A stretch of 64,000 nt of DNA from CAYNLK01 sp964398055 (lineage in GTDB: Bacteria; Chloroflexota; Anaerolineae; 4572-78; J111), in NCBI GenBank assembly GCA_964398055.1, contig CAYNLK010000013.1, positions 1-64,000 of the forward strand, written 5' to 3'. This document shows positions 26,816 to 35,370 of this stretch, piece by piece. The notes below the pieces were generated by a model, which saw only the letters and a program-made list of their open reading frames with translations, was not told where the DNA came from and made no database searches. The position numbers and the translations under genes are program-made. Position 1 is the first letter of the stretch, and every line of letters starts with the position of its first letter.

Positions 26816-28069
26816 TTAGCTCCGGCTCATCACCCGTTTGATATTGACCCCTGGCGGCGGCGTTGCCTGCACGGGCAGCAGCACGTTAAAGGTGCTGCCC
26901 GGACAGTTGTGGATGTCGTGGCCGGGACTGTCGACCCAGACTCGCCCCCCATGCGCCTCGACCAGTCCCTTGACGATGGCCAGCCCCAGACCCGGTCCGG
27001 CGCCCATAAATTTGGTCTGGCCGGTCGAGTGTAAATTTGAGTTACCGGTGCGATAGAAGCGTCGGAAGATGTTGTCGCGATCCTCCGGCGCAATCCCGAT
27101 GCCGTTGTCTCTGACCAGAATCCGCACGCTCTGGGGCGTCGTCTCGGTAGCAGCCACGATCTGGCCGCTGATGGTGATCTGCCCGCCATCGGGGGTGTAT
27201 TTGATGGCATTGTTGATGATCTGCTGGAAGATTTGATGGATGCGAGCCGGGTCCACTTCAACTTTGGGCAATGAGTCAAGCTGCACAGTTTCAACCGTTT
27301 GGTTGCGCTCGGTAATGGCCCGCTTGGCCTGGGTCAGGACCAACCCGATCATCGAATTCAAATTGACCTGTTCCAACACCAGGTTCAGTTGGCCCGTATC
27401 CATGGCCGACAGGTCGAGCATATTGTCGATAATATTGCCCATCCGCCGCGCTCCGCGGTAAATGCCCTCGATGAATGAGGCAGTTCGCTCATCGACCTCG
27501 CCATCACGCAGGATATTGACGTACCCCTGGATCAGGGTCAACGGCGTTTTCAGCTCGTGAGCAGCGATGCTGATAAAATCGGTTTTGGCCTGTTCCAGTT
27601 GGGCCAACTCGCGGTTTGCCCGGGCCAACTCGGCGGCATAGTCGATCAGCTTTTGTTCAGACTCGCTATAGAGTTGCGAGAACTCGACGGCTTTGTCCAT
27701 CCGGGAGAGCTGGTAACTTTCCAGGTAGGCGTCAATCATCACCCGAATGATATGCACAAAGATGGCGTCTACGGCTGTCAGCATGGGGAAGCCCGGCTCT
27801 GGATCGATCTCCTCGCCAATGCGTTGCCAGATGCGCTCCCGTAGCTGCTGCGGCACGCCCAGCAAGTTGGTCAACCCCCGCCCGGCGGCCACAGCGTGAG
27901 CCGCGGCGCTCTCCAGCAGCGAGTCGACCATGCGCGTCTCGCCGTACAGGGCAATGTCGATGATCCCTTCGTAAAGTGCCTCGTGCAAGGTCTTATCTGC
28001 CGGCTCGTTGCTGCTGCCGAGCATGTCGAGATGGTCCTGAAGCCAGTGGGCCAGCCGTTCGTTTTTCAT
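26816..28069 (-). CDS. Soluble sensor histidine kinase
   Basis: 417-residue histidine kinase without membrane helices. Residues 1-120 form an all-helical sensor-like region I do not recognise; a coiled segment (about 130-160) leads to the dimerisation box with phospho-acceptor His171 in AAHELKTPLTLIQG; then the ATPase domain with an N box (IINNAIKYTPDGG), G1 (VRDNGIGI), and G2 (GAGPGLGLAIVKGLVEAHGG). It senses something cytoplasmic. No response regulator is adjacent. It follows trmFO on the same strand after 3 bp. Confidence 0.9.
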   Translation of the reverse strand: MKNERLAHWLQDHLDMLGSSNEPADKTLHEALYEGIIDIALYGETRMVDSLLESAAAHAVAAGRGLTNLLGVPQQLRERIWQRIGEEIDPEPGFPMLTAVDAIFVHIIRVMIDAYLESYQLSRMDKAVEFSQLYSESEQKLIDYAAELARANRELAQLEQAKTDFISIAAHELKTPLTLIQGYVNILRDGEVDERTASFIEGIYRGARRMGNIIDNMLDLSAMDTGQLNLVLEQVNLNSMIGLVLTQAKRAITERNQTVETVQLDSLPKVEVDPARIHQIFQQIINNAIKYTPDGGQITISGQIVAATETTPQSVRILVRDNGIGIAPEDRDNIFRRFYRTGNSNLHSTGQTKFMGAGPGLGLAIVKGLVEAHGGRVWVDSPGHDIHNCPGSTFNVLLPVQATPPPGVNIKRVMSRS

Positions 28070-28072
28070 CGC

Positions 28073-29413
28073 TTACAGTTGTTTTAGTCCTTCAGTCTGG
28101 ATGAGTTGCTCCAAATCGTGCAAGGCGCGGGTCACATAAGCCTGATAGCGGCTCCTTTTGTTGCGGATGGGCTGTTCTAGCGGCGGCATCAGGCCAAAGT
28201 TTGCTTTCATCGGCTGGAACTCTTTTGGTTCGGCGTGGGTAACGTAGTGGCACAGCGCTCCGAGCATGGTCGTTGGGGGCAGCGTTAATGGCGATGCCCC
28301 GCGCAGGAGCCGGGCGGCGTTGAGGCCAGCCAGCCAGCCGGTGGCGGCGTTACCGATGTAACCCTCCACGCCGGTGATCTGGCCGGCCAGGAACAGGTCG
28401 GGCCGGCCGCGCCATTGGAGCGTTGGCTCTAGCAGTTGCGGCGAGTTGATAAAGGTATTGCGATGCATCATGCCGTAGCGCATAAACTCAGCCCCGGCCA
28501 GGCCGGGGATCATGCGGAAGACCCGCTGCTGTTCGCCCCACTTCAGATTGGTTTGAAAACCAACCATGTTATACAACGTCCCGGCCAGGTTATCCTGGCG
28601 TAACTGCACCGTGGCATAGGGTCGCCGGCCGGTGCGGGGATCGATCAGACCGACCGGGCGGAGCGGGCCAAAGGCCAGGGCCTGCTCGCCCCGCCGGGCC
28701 AGCGACTCGATGGGCAGGCACATCTCAAAGAAGCGTTCATCCTCTTGCTCGAACTGTTTCAGCTTGATCTGCTCGGCCTGGCGCAGCTCGCGCACAAAGG
28801 TGTGGTATTCCGCTTCGGTCATCGGGCAGTTGAGGTAATCCCCTTCGAGCTGGTCGCCCCGGTCGTAGCGGTTGGCCCGGAAAACGATATTGAGATCGAT
28901 TGACTCAACATCGACGATGGGCGAGACCGCATCGTAGAAGTAGAGCTGTTCCTGGCCGGCCAGCGCCGCGATTTCTTGGGCCAGCGCCTCCGACGTCAGC
29001 GGGCCGCTGGCGATAATGGTCGGTGTGGCGGGAATGTGGGTCGCCTCCTCCCGCCGCAGCTCGATCAGCGGATGGGCTTCGATCTGGCGGGTCACTGCGG
29101 CGGCAAACTTGTCCCGGTCAACAGCTAGGGCGCCGCCGGCCGGCACCGCCGCCTGTTCGGCCGCAGCCATAATCAGCGAACCCAGCCGCCGCAGCTCGGT
29201 TTTGAGCAGGCCCGGAGCACGGTCGGGCAAGTCGCTGCCCAGCGAGTTGCTGCACACCAACTCGGCCAGCCAGGCGGTGACGTGGGCCGGGGTCTGGCGG
29301 GCGGGACGCATCTCATACAGGCGCACGGATATCCCCCGTTGGGCCGCCTGCCAGGCCGCTTCGCTGCCGGCCAGCCCGCCGCCGATGACGGTTAGTGCGG
29401 CTGAGTCTTTCAT
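28073..29413 (-). CDS. trmFO: Folate-dependent tRNA m5U54 methyltransferase TrmFO
   Basis: FAD- and methylenetetrahydrofolate-dependent enzyme that makes 5-methyluridine at tRNA position 54. The 446-residue protein has the dinucleotide-binding GGGLAGSEAAW at residues 11-21, the family-specific LVCSNSLGSDLP, the FRANRYDRGDQLEGDYLNCP and GLIDPRTGRRPYATVQLRQD regions, and IPGLAGAEFMRYG. Length is typical. Its ATG forms an ATGA overlap with the stop of hepT, which is an unusual partner. Confidence 0.95.
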   Translation of the reverse strand: MKDSAALTVIGGGLAGSEAAWQAAQRGISVRLYEMRPARQTPAHVTAWLAELVCSNSLGSDLPDRAPGLLKTELRRLGSLIMAAAEQAAVPAGGALAVDRDKFAAAVTRQIEAHPLIELRREEATHIPATPTIIASGPLTSEALAQEIAALAGQEQLYFYDAVSPIVDVESIDLNIVFRANRYDRGDQLEGDYLNCPMTEAEYHTFVRELRQAEQIKLKQFEQEDERFFEMCLPIESLARRGEQALAFGPLRPVGLIDPRTGRRPYATVQLRQDNLAGTLYNMVGFQTNLKWGEQQRVFRMIPGLAGAEFMRYGMMHRNTFINSPQLLEPTLQWRGRPDLFLAGQITGVEGYIGNAATGWLAGLNAARLLRGASPLTLPPTTMLGALCHYVTHAEPKEFQPMKANFGLMPPLEQPIRNKRSRYQAYVTRALHDLEQLIQTEGLKQL

Positions 29414-29847
29414 AGCTCTATTTCAGATGGGTTGGTCAAGAAACCCAAAATATAACCGACAAACTGCTCAAAATCCGCCCGATCATTTTGCAGGATATCG
29501 TAGATTATCTCATCGTCGATGTCCCAATAAAGATGAACGGCGCGATTGCGAAAACTAACCATTTGCCGCAGCGCCGGCATAAAGCTGTCTGGGATAATGC
29601 CTTCTTCATGCAAGACCAGAAAAGCATCATAGCTGTCCTGCGGGGTTCGATACCCCTCATCGGCGATAATGTGGTGAGCTATATCCAGACAACACTGGAT
29701 TGATACTTGCAAGAGATGTTTGGCGCTCTCAACTTTGGTGAAATCTTGCAGAAAATCTGCCCGTGGATAATCGGCCAAGATGTTTAGTTTATCTTGGTAA
29801 TGGCGCAGGTTATTCAGAATCGTGGCGACGGTTTTGGGATTGACCAC
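29410..29847 (-). CDS. hepT: HepT-type HEPN toxin (DUF86)
   Basis: 145-residue HEPN-domain protein with the catalytic RX4HXY motif in FRNRAVHLYWD near residue 108, as in HepT RNases of the MntA/HepT toxin-antitoxin systems. Starts at GTG 29847, overlapping the antitoxin gene by 38 bp. In studied cases MntA blocks HepT by transferring AMP to the tyrosine of this motif, and that tyrosine is present here. Its end is coupled by ATGA to trmFO. Confidence 0.88.
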   Translation of the reverse strand: MVNPKTVATILNNLRHYQDKLNILADYPRADFLQDFTKVESAKHLLQVSIQCCLDIAHHIIADEGYRTPQDSYDAFLVLHEEGIIPDSFMPALRQMVSFRNRAVHLYWDIDDEIIYDILQNDRADFEQFVGYILGFLTNPSEIEL

Positions 29848-30313
29848 GTCTCAGACCCTTTCTGCGGATATGTTCCAGGAAGGCTTTTTCCATTCGCCGG
29901 GCGGTTGGCAGATAATCAAAATATTTTTTGCGGGTCAGCACCTCAAAGTTGACCCGTTGGGCCTTGTCACGGCTGTAAAGCAAGAGTCCTTCCTGGATAA
30001 TCTGGCCCTGCACCACAATGGGGGCGTTGTTGATGGTCCGTACATCCAGGTTTGAAAGGCAGCAGGCATCTTCCAGAGCCGCTTGAATTTCTAATTCGAG
30101 TTTCAAACGCTCATAGGGCGGCGGTAATTCAGTCAATACCAGGGCAATATCCACATCACTGGTGGGCAAGGGTTGGCCGCGCGCCATTGATCCGTGCAAA
30201 TAGGCCATTTCGACCGGATATTTGGCTAAGACTGGTCCGGCATATTCTTTCAGGCGGGTAATAATTTCATGGGCGCGGTTCTGGCGCTCGATGGTTAGAT
30301 AATTTTGGGCCAT
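29810..30313 (-). CDS. mntA: MntA-type nucleotidyltransferase antitoxin
   Basis: Minimal nucleotidyltransferase-fold protein, 167 residues, with the active-site motif GSMARGQPLPTSDVDIAL (GSX10DXD, about residues 41-58). It is the AMP-transferring antitoxin of the HEPN toxin encoded just downstream. It is longer than many MntA proteins; the C-terminal 40 residues are basic. A promoter with -10 TAAAAT ends only 8 nt before the ATG, so the mRNA may lack a leader. Confidence 0.88.
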   Translation of the reverse strand: MAQNYLTIERQNRAHEIITRLKEYAGPVLAKYPVEMAYLHGSMARGQPLPTSDVDIALVLTELPPPYERLKLELEIQAALEDACCLSNLDVRTINNAPIVVQGQIIQEGLLLYSRDKAQRVNFEVLTRKKYFDYLPTARRMEKAFLEHIRRKGLRRGQSQNRRHDSE

Positions 30314-30321
30314 AATATCCT

Positions 30322-30349
30322 ATTTTACCGGAAGTGAGGCAAAAGACAA
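30322..30349 (-). promoter_or_regulatory. Candidate promoter of mntA-hepT-trmFO
   Basis: On the minus strand TTGTCT (30349-30344), 16-nt spacer, TAAAAT (30327-30322). The predicted start of transcription falls at or within two bases of the mntA ATG (30313). Confidence 0.5.
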
Positions 30350-30354
30350 AACAA

Positions 30355-30366
30355 GTTGGCGCCAAC
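30355..30366. promoter_or_regulatory. 12-bp perfect palindrome in a divergent promoter region
   Basis: GTTGGCGCCAAC, a perfect palindrome, lies 6 bp upstream of the mntA -35 box and about 25 bp upstream of the candidate -35 of the RACo-like gene. Position and symmetry suit an operator for a dimeric regulator of either gene. Confidence 0.4.
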
Positions 30367-30390
30367 CCACCAATTTTTAAGGAGCATAAC

Positions 30391-30419
30391 TTTCTAATTT
30401 TTATAAATCAGACTATAAT
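30391..30419 (+). promoter_or_regulatory. Candidate promoter of the RACo-like gene
   Basis: A perfect -10 box TATAAT (30414-30419) with a weak -35 TTTCTA (30391-30396) at 17-nt spacing. It would give a leader of about 76 nt containing a terminator-like hairpin. Confidence 0.45.
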
Positions 30420-30430
30420 AACCAATAATT

Positions 30431-30470
30431 TGGCAATGCGGCCCGCCATCGGTGGGCTTTATTTTTGCCA
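30431..30470 (+). terminator. Terminator-like hairpin in the leader of the RACo-like gene
   Basis: GCCCGCC (30441-30447), loop ATC, GGTGGGC (30451-30457), then TTTATTTTT. Outer TGGCAA (30431-30436) can pair with TTGCCA (30465-30470), which would bury the U-run. No plus-strand gene lies upstream, so the element is either an attenuator of the gene that starts at 30503 or part of a structured leader. Confidence 0.5.
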
Positions 30471-30502
30471 GTTCCCCAAAATCAGCCAAAAAGAGAGCAA
30501 CT

Positions 30503-32551
30503 ATGACTTCAGACGGAAACAAGAAAGAATTCCTGGTGGTGTTCCAACCCTCCGGGCGGCAAGCTTACGTGCCAGCGGGCAAAACTCTGCTCGACGCCGC
30601 CCGCGAAATGGGCGTTGAGATCGAGAGTATTTGCGGCGGCCAGCAGACTTGCGGCAAGTGCAAGGTCGTCGCTGACTACGGTGAGTTTCCCAAATATGGG
30701 GTCGTCTCGCAGCCGAATCATATCTCACCCGCGGGAGGGGATGAACGCCAATATTGGGAGAAGCGGCGCCGCGATCCTGGCCAGTACCGCTTATCCTGCG
30801 CCGCGTGTGTGTTGGGCGATCTGGTCATCAATGTGCCGGAGGAGAGCCAGGCTCGCAAGCAGATTGTCCGCAAGAGTGCCACGGTACGTGAGATAGAAAT
30901 CGACCCGGCCATCCGTAAATATTTTGTCAAAGTAAAACCGGCTGAACTGGGCGACGACCGGGGCGATTGGGAACGGTTGCAGGACAGCCTGCGTGAAACG
31001 CATCACCTGGAAAATCTGCAGATCGATTACTTTGCCTTGCGTGATCTGCAGAAGACGCTACGTCAGGGCAAATGGGAAGTGACTGTGACCGTCTGGAATG
31101 ACCACGAGGTCATGCGGGTGCAGCCGGGCTATGAAGAGGGAACGTATGGCTTTGCCGTCGATTTGGGCACGACGACGGTCGCCGGCCACCTGGTCAACTT
31201 GCGGACCGGTGAAATCCTGACCACCGAGGCGATGATGAATCCGCAGACCACCTATGGCGAGGATCTGATGAGCCGGATCAGCTACGGGATGATGAATGGC
31301 GACGGTGTAGCCAAGATGCACCAGGCCATCATCGAGGCGCTGTCAAAGCTGGCGCGGCGGGCGGCCCGGGCGGCCAAGCTCCAGCCGGAAGACGTGGTTG
31401 AGTTAGTTATCGTCGGCAACACGGTGATGATCGCTCTGTTGCTGGGCGTCGATCCGGTGGAGTTGGGCGGCGCGCCCTTTGCCCTGGTGACTCACGATGC
31501 CATGGACATTAAGGCTCGTGATTTGGGGATTAAGGTCCATCCGGGGGCCAATGTGCATATTCTGCCGGCTGAGGCCGGCCACGTGGGGGCCGACAATATG
31601 GGGGTGGTCATCGCCGAGTCCCCCCACATTCAAGACGAGATTATGCTCATTGTGGACATTGGTACCAACGCCGAAATCCTGGTAGGCAACAAAGAGCATC
31701 TCCTGTCGGCCTCCAGCCCCACCGGCCCGGCTTTTGAAGGGGGCGAGATCACTCACGGCATGCGGGCGGCGGCCGGGGCCATAGAAAAGGTCCGCATCGA
31801 CCGGACCACGTTGACGCCCCGTTTCAAGGTCATCGGCGAGGAGCGCTGGAGCGACGAAATGGCGGACGCGGAGATTCAGGCGGCCGGTATCTGCGGGTCG
31901 GGCATCATCGACCTGATTGCCGAGTTGTTTGCGGCCGGTATTATCGACGCCGGTGGTAATTTTGTGGCCGATACCCCTTCGCCCTATTTCCGGGCGACCG
32001 GCCGGGTCGGCGAGTTTGTGGTCGCTACGGCGACCCAAACGTCCACCGGCCGGGAGATCATCGTCAACCAGCAGGATATCCGGGCGATTCAATTTGCCAA
32101 GAGCGCCCTCTACACCGGAGCCAAGCTGTTGATGGAACGTCGCGGTGTCGACAAGGTGGATCGGGTGTTGCTGGCCGGCGGCTTTGGGGCGCACATCGAC
32201 AAAACCCGGGCCATGATGCTGGGCCTGTTCCCGGATTGTGATTTGGAGAATGTTTATGCCGTGGGCAACTCGGCCGGTGACGGCGCGGTGCTGTGCCTGT
32301 TGAGCCGGGATCGCCGCAAACGGGCGCGCGAGATTGCCCGCTGGATTGATTATGTCGAGACGGCCATCGAGCCTAACTTCCAGGCCCGTTTTGTCGACGC
32401 CCTGGGCTTGCCGCACAATAAGGATGAGTTCCCCCATTTGAAAGGTTTGGTCCCGGATCGCCACATGGTAGCAGCTCAGGAGGATCATCGTCGCCGCCAG
32501 CTCCGGGAGCGGCGGGCCAGTCGCCGCGAACGGGTGGCTGAAAAGAATTAG
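30503..32551 (+). CDS. RACo-like ferredoxin-ASKHA ATPase (DUF4445)
   Basis: 682-residue protein related to reductive activators of corrinoid proteins, which use ATP to reduce Co(II) in corrinoid methyltransferases. N-terminal [2Fe-2S] domain with C44, C50 and C53 (CGGQQTCGKC) and a fourth Cys at 99 or 102; a linker domain; then an ASKHA ATPase from about residue 215 (FAVDLGTTTVAGH, VIVGNTVMIALLLG, LIVDIGTNAEILVG, VLLAGGFGAHID). A basic C-terminal tail of 40 residues is extra. No corrinoid methyltransferase is nearby, so the partner is unknown. Confidence 0.88.
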   Translation: MTSDGNKKEFLVVFQPSGRQAYVPAGKTLLDAAREMGVEIESICGGQQTCGKCKVVADYGEFPKYGVVSQPNHISPAGGDERQYWEKRRRDPGQYRLSCAACVLGDLVINVPEESQARKQIVRKSATVREIEIDPAIRKYFVKVKPAELGDDRGDWERLQDSLRETHHLENLQIDYFALRDLQKTLRQGKWEVTVTVWNDHEVMRVQPGYEEGTYGFAVDLGTTTVAGHLVNLRTGEILTTEAMMNPQTTYGEDLMSRISYGMMNGDGVAKMHQAIIEALSKLARRAARAAKLQPEDVVELVIVGNTVMIALLLGVDPVELGGAPFALVTHDAMDIKARDLGIKVHPGANVHILPAEAGHVGADNMGVVIAESPHIQDEIMLIVDIGTNAEILVGNKEHLLSASSPTGPAFEGGEITHGMRAAAGAIEKVRIDRTTLTPRFKVIGEERWSDEMADAEIQAAGICGSGIIDLIAELFAAGIIDAGGNFVADTPSPYFRATGRVGEFVVATATQTSTGREIIVNQQDIRAIQFAKSALYTGAKLLMERRGVDKVDRVLLAGGFGAHIDKTRAMMLGLFPDCDLENVYAVGNSAGDGAVLCLLSRDRRKRAREIARWIDYVETAIEPNFQARFVDALGLPHNKDEFPHLKGLVPDRHMVAAQEDHRRRQLRERRASRRERVAEKN

Positions 32552-32647
32552 GGTATAAGCTTGATCGATGTTATAATCCAGGGGTAAAGTTTGCTGTTTC
32601 CAGTCTGCTCCCCAAACCGGTATTGGGCGCGAGACTGGGAGGATAGT

Positions 32648-33094
32648 ATGAGCCTGGAATGGACCCTGCTCGGTTTTCGGATCTTGGCCGCAGTGATCCT
32701 TTATACTTTTTTGGGGTTGGCCTTTTATCTCATATGGCGTGATCTGCAAAGCGCAGCCGGTGAGCCGGAGGAGCAATCTCAGGTGAACCTCCAGTTGCGA
32801 GTGGTCAACTCGGTGGGAAACGGGTCGCCGAAGGTGGGGCAGGCCCTGCCCTTGCAATCGGTTACCCTATTGGGCCGTGATCCAGAAAATACGATTGTAC
32901 TCGACGATGGTACGGTTTCGGCCAGACACGCCCGCTTGTGCCAACAAGATGGGGTCTGGTGGTTAGAGGACCTGGGTAGCCACACCGGTACAACCCTGAA
33001 TGAATTGCCGCTCCAAAAACCGACTCGGCTGACCAACGGCGATATCATCGGGATTGGCCAGCTTCGCTTCAGGCTTGAGCCAATTCCAAAATAG
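32648..33094 (+). CDS. Membrane-anchored FHA domain protein
   Basis: 148-residue protein: one N-terminal membrane helix (residues 8-27), then a cytoplasmic FHA domain (about 65-145) with the phosphothreonine-binding residues in LLGRDPENTIVLDD, SARHARL and LEDLGSHTGTTLNE. FHA domains read Ser/Thr phosphorylation, so a PknB-type kinase such as the one at 52.4 kb is a possible partner. Start ATG at 32648 follows GGGAGGA. Confidence 0.87.
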   Translation: MSLEWTLLGFRILAAVILYTFLGLAFYLIWRDLQSAAGEPEEQSQVNLQLRVVNSVGNGSPKVGQALPLQSVTLLGRDPENTIVLDDGTVSARHARLCQQDGVWWLEDLGSHTGTTLNELPLQKPTRLTNGDIIGIGQLRFRLEPIPK

Positions 33095-33147
33095 CGTTAG
33101 GATGTTCCAGAATTTATGTCCTCCCAAACCTATTGCGGGTTACGGGT

Positions 33148-33176
33148 TGCGTAGGGATTTCGTTACGAAATACGCA
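33148..33176. repeat. Intergenic hairpin
   Basis: TGCGT (33148-33152) and ATTTCGT (33157-33163) pair with ACGAAAT (33165-33171) and ACGCA (33172-33176), with an asymmetric AGGG bulge. This is a typical dispersed short intergenic palindrome; no T-run follows on either strand. Confidence 0.45.
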
Positions 33177-33252
33177 CCACGCCATTCCGACACTGGAAGA
33201 ATATTTTTCTGGAAAAGCCTTATTGCTCCATACTTGAGATTGACGATTGACC

Positions 33253-34311
33253 ATGTATCTTGAACAACTCTCTAATGCCTTTGGCGTTTCTGGCGTTGAA
33301 GGCGAGGTTAGAAAAATCATCATCAACGCCGCCAAACCCCACGCCGACGAGTGGCGGGTTGACACGATGGGCAACCTGTTTGTCACTCGCCGGGCCAGGG
33401 GGCAGCTCTCCGGCTCGCCCCTGCGGGTGTTGGTGACCGCCCACATGGACGAAGTGGGTTTTATGATTTCCAAAATTGAAAAAAACGGCCGACTCAAATT
33501 CAAAGCCGTCGGTTCATTTGACCGGCGGGTGCTGCTGGGCAAGGCCGTGGTGGTGGGTAAGGAGCGGTTACCCGGCGTTATTGGCCTCAAGCCGGTCCAT
33601 TTGCTCAAAGGGGACCAATCCAATCGGGTCGATGAGCTTGACTCGATGTATATCGATATTGGGGCCAACGATGATAAGGCCGGCGGCCAGGTTGAAGTGG
33701 GCGAATTTGCCACCTTTGCCACCAAATTTGGCCGGCTGGGCGGTCAAAACCGTTCGCGGCCGGACCGGGGACTGGTTAAGGGCAAGGCGATGGATGATCG
33801 GGCCGGCTGCGCCGTGTTGTTGGAGCTGCTGGCCGGCGACTACCCGGTCGATCTGATTGCCGTTTTCACCGTGCAAGAAGAAATTGGCCTGCGCGGGGCC
33901 AGGGTGGCGGCTTACGCGGCCCAGCCCGACCTGGCCTTTATCCTGGAGTGTACAGCCGCCGATGATTTGCCCCACCCCGACCGGGACGAAAATGACGGTT
34001 TTCCCCGCCTGGGCGACGGTCCGGCCATCACAGTGATGGATCGCTCTTTTATTGCCGATCGCCGCCTGGTCGATTTGCTGATCAAGACCGCCGAGACCGA
34101 GGGGCTGCCGTACCAGTTCAAGCGGCCCGGCATTGGCGCGACGGACGCCGGCGCAGTGCATCTGGCCCGCGAGGGGGTGCCGTCGGTGGTAGTCAGCGTG
34201 CCGGCTCGCTACATCCATGCTCCGGCCGCCATCCTTGACCTGGCCGACTTCTGGCATACCGTCAAGCTGATGCAGGCTGCGCTCCAACGGCTGCCGGACC
34301 AGGAGTGGTAA
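33253..34311 (+). CDS. M42 family aminopeptidase (first copy)
   Basis: Metal-dependent TET-type aminopeptidase of 352 residues that trims peptides in large cytoplasmic assemblies. Metal and catalytic motifs: AHMDEVGFM (first ligand His/Asp), KAMDDRAGC (bridging Asp), TVQEEIGLRGA (catalytic Glu pair), LECTAADD and the late His in RYIHAPA. Start set at ATG 33253. A second M42 gene follows 25 bp downstream, so they may form mixed or separate shells with different specificity. Confidence 0.92.
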   Translation: MYLEQLSNAFGVSGVEGEVRKIIINAAKPHADEWRVDTMGNLFVTRRARGQLSGSPLRVLVTAHMDEVGFMISKIEKNGRLKFKAVGSFDRRVLLGKAVVVGKERLPGVIGLKPVHLLKGDQSNRVDELDSMYIDIGANDDKAGGQVEVGEFATFATKFGRLGGQNRSRPDRGLVKGKAMDDRAGCAVLLELLAGDYPVDLIAVFTVQEEIGLRGARVAAYAAQPDLAFILECTAADDLPHPDRDENDGFPRLGDGPAITVMDRSFIADRRLVDLLIKTAETEGLPYQFKRPGIGATDAGAVHLAREGVPSVVVSVPARYIHAPAAILDLADFWHTVKLMQAALQRLPDQEW

Positions 34312-34336
34312 CTCAAGAAACCGAGGATAATTGAAC

Positions 34337-35347
34337 GTGAAGGATCTCATCAAACAATTAACCGAAGCGTATGGCCCGCCCGGCTATGAGCAGGCGGTGC
34401 GTGACCTCATCAGGAATCAGGTTACTCTCCTGGCCGACCGGGTCGAAACCGACCCGCTGGGTAATTTGCACGTCATCAAGGAGCGGAGCGCCGCAACTGG
34501 GGGCGTCACCATCATGCTGGCAGCCCATCTCGACGAGATCGGCCTGATGCTTTCGCATATCGATGAGCAGGGTTTTGGCCGTTTCACTACTTTAGGCGGG
34601 GTGCGCCCGGAAACGCTGGTCGGCAATCGGGCTATTTTTACCAACGGCGCTTTAGGGGTCATTAATATTGAAAAATGGCCGCTCAATGAAAAGCTCGATG
34701 GGTCGCACCGAAAACTGTATCTTGACTTTGGCGTCAGCAGTAAAAAAGAGGTGCCGGTCCGCATTGGTGATGTAGCTGGTTTCGAGCGCCCCTTTGTCGA
34801 CCTGGGCGACACCCTGGTGGCCAAAAGTATGGACGACCGGATCGGCTGCGCCATTTTGGTGGAAACGCTGAAGCAGCTCAAGCAAACGCCGCACGAAGTC
34901 CATTTTGTCTTCACCGTTCAGGAGGAGGTCGGCTTGCGTGGGGCCACTACCGCGGCCTACAAAGTTCACCCGGATATCTCCATTGCTGTGGATGTGACCG
35001 ACAGCGGCGACCTGCCGGAGCGGAAGCATTTTGATGTCAAAATGGGCCAGGGACCGGCGATCAAGGTGATGGATCGGGGGATGCTGGCTCACCCCGGCCT
35101 GAAGAGGTGGCTGGTTCAGACGGCAACCAAACATAAGATTCCATACCAGTTGGAAATTCTCACCCTGGGCACCACCGACGCCAAAGCCATGCAGTTAGCC
35201 CACGAGGGCAGCGCCGCCGGCGCCGTGTCGATCCCGTGCCGCCACGTCCACACCCCGTCGGAGATGGTCAGCTATAGCGACGTGCAACAGGCAGTTCAAT
35301 TGCTGCTGGCGCTGCTGGCGGAACCGGTCGATTGGTTAACCCATTAG
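34337..35347 (+). CDS. M42 family aminopeptidase (second copy)
   Basis: Paralogue of the preceding gene, 336 residues, with AHLDEIGLM, KSMDDRIGC, TVQEEVGLRGA, VDVTDSGD and the late CRHVHTPSEM. Starts at GTG 34337, ten nt after a GAGG ribosome site, giving the family-typical KDLIKQLTEAYGPPGYE opening. The change from ECTAADD in the first copy to VDVTDSGD suggests a different metal site or specificity. Sequence divergence shows an old duplication. Confidence 0.92.
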   Translation: MKDLIKQLTEAYGPPGYEQAVRDLIRNQVTLLADRVETDPLGNLHVIKERSAATGGVTIMLAAHLDEIGLMLSHIDEQGFGRFTTLGGVRPETLVGNRAIFTNGALGVINIEKWPLNEKLDGSHRKLYLDFGVSSKKEVPVRIGDVAGFERPFVDLGDTLVAKSMDDRIGCAILVETLKQLKQTPHEVHFVFTVQEEVGLRGATTAAYKVHPDISIAVDVTDSGDLPERKHFDVKMGQGPAIKVMDRGMLAHPGLKRWLVQTATKHKIPYQLEILTLGTTDAKAMQLAHEGSAAGAVSIPCRHVHTPSEMVSYSDVQQAVQLLLALLAEPVDWLTH

Positions 35348-35370
35348 AAAATAGCCTCAGAATTACGCCC

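Noticed and set aside
31403..32857. 484-codon antisense frame opposite the RACo-like gene
   Set aside because: Mirror of a G/C-rich coding region; the plus strand has clear ferredoxin and ASKHA motifs.
33054..33263. 69-codon plus-strand frame between the FHA and M42 genes
   Set aside because: Crosses an intergenic hairpin and overlaps both genes out of frame; no coding signal.
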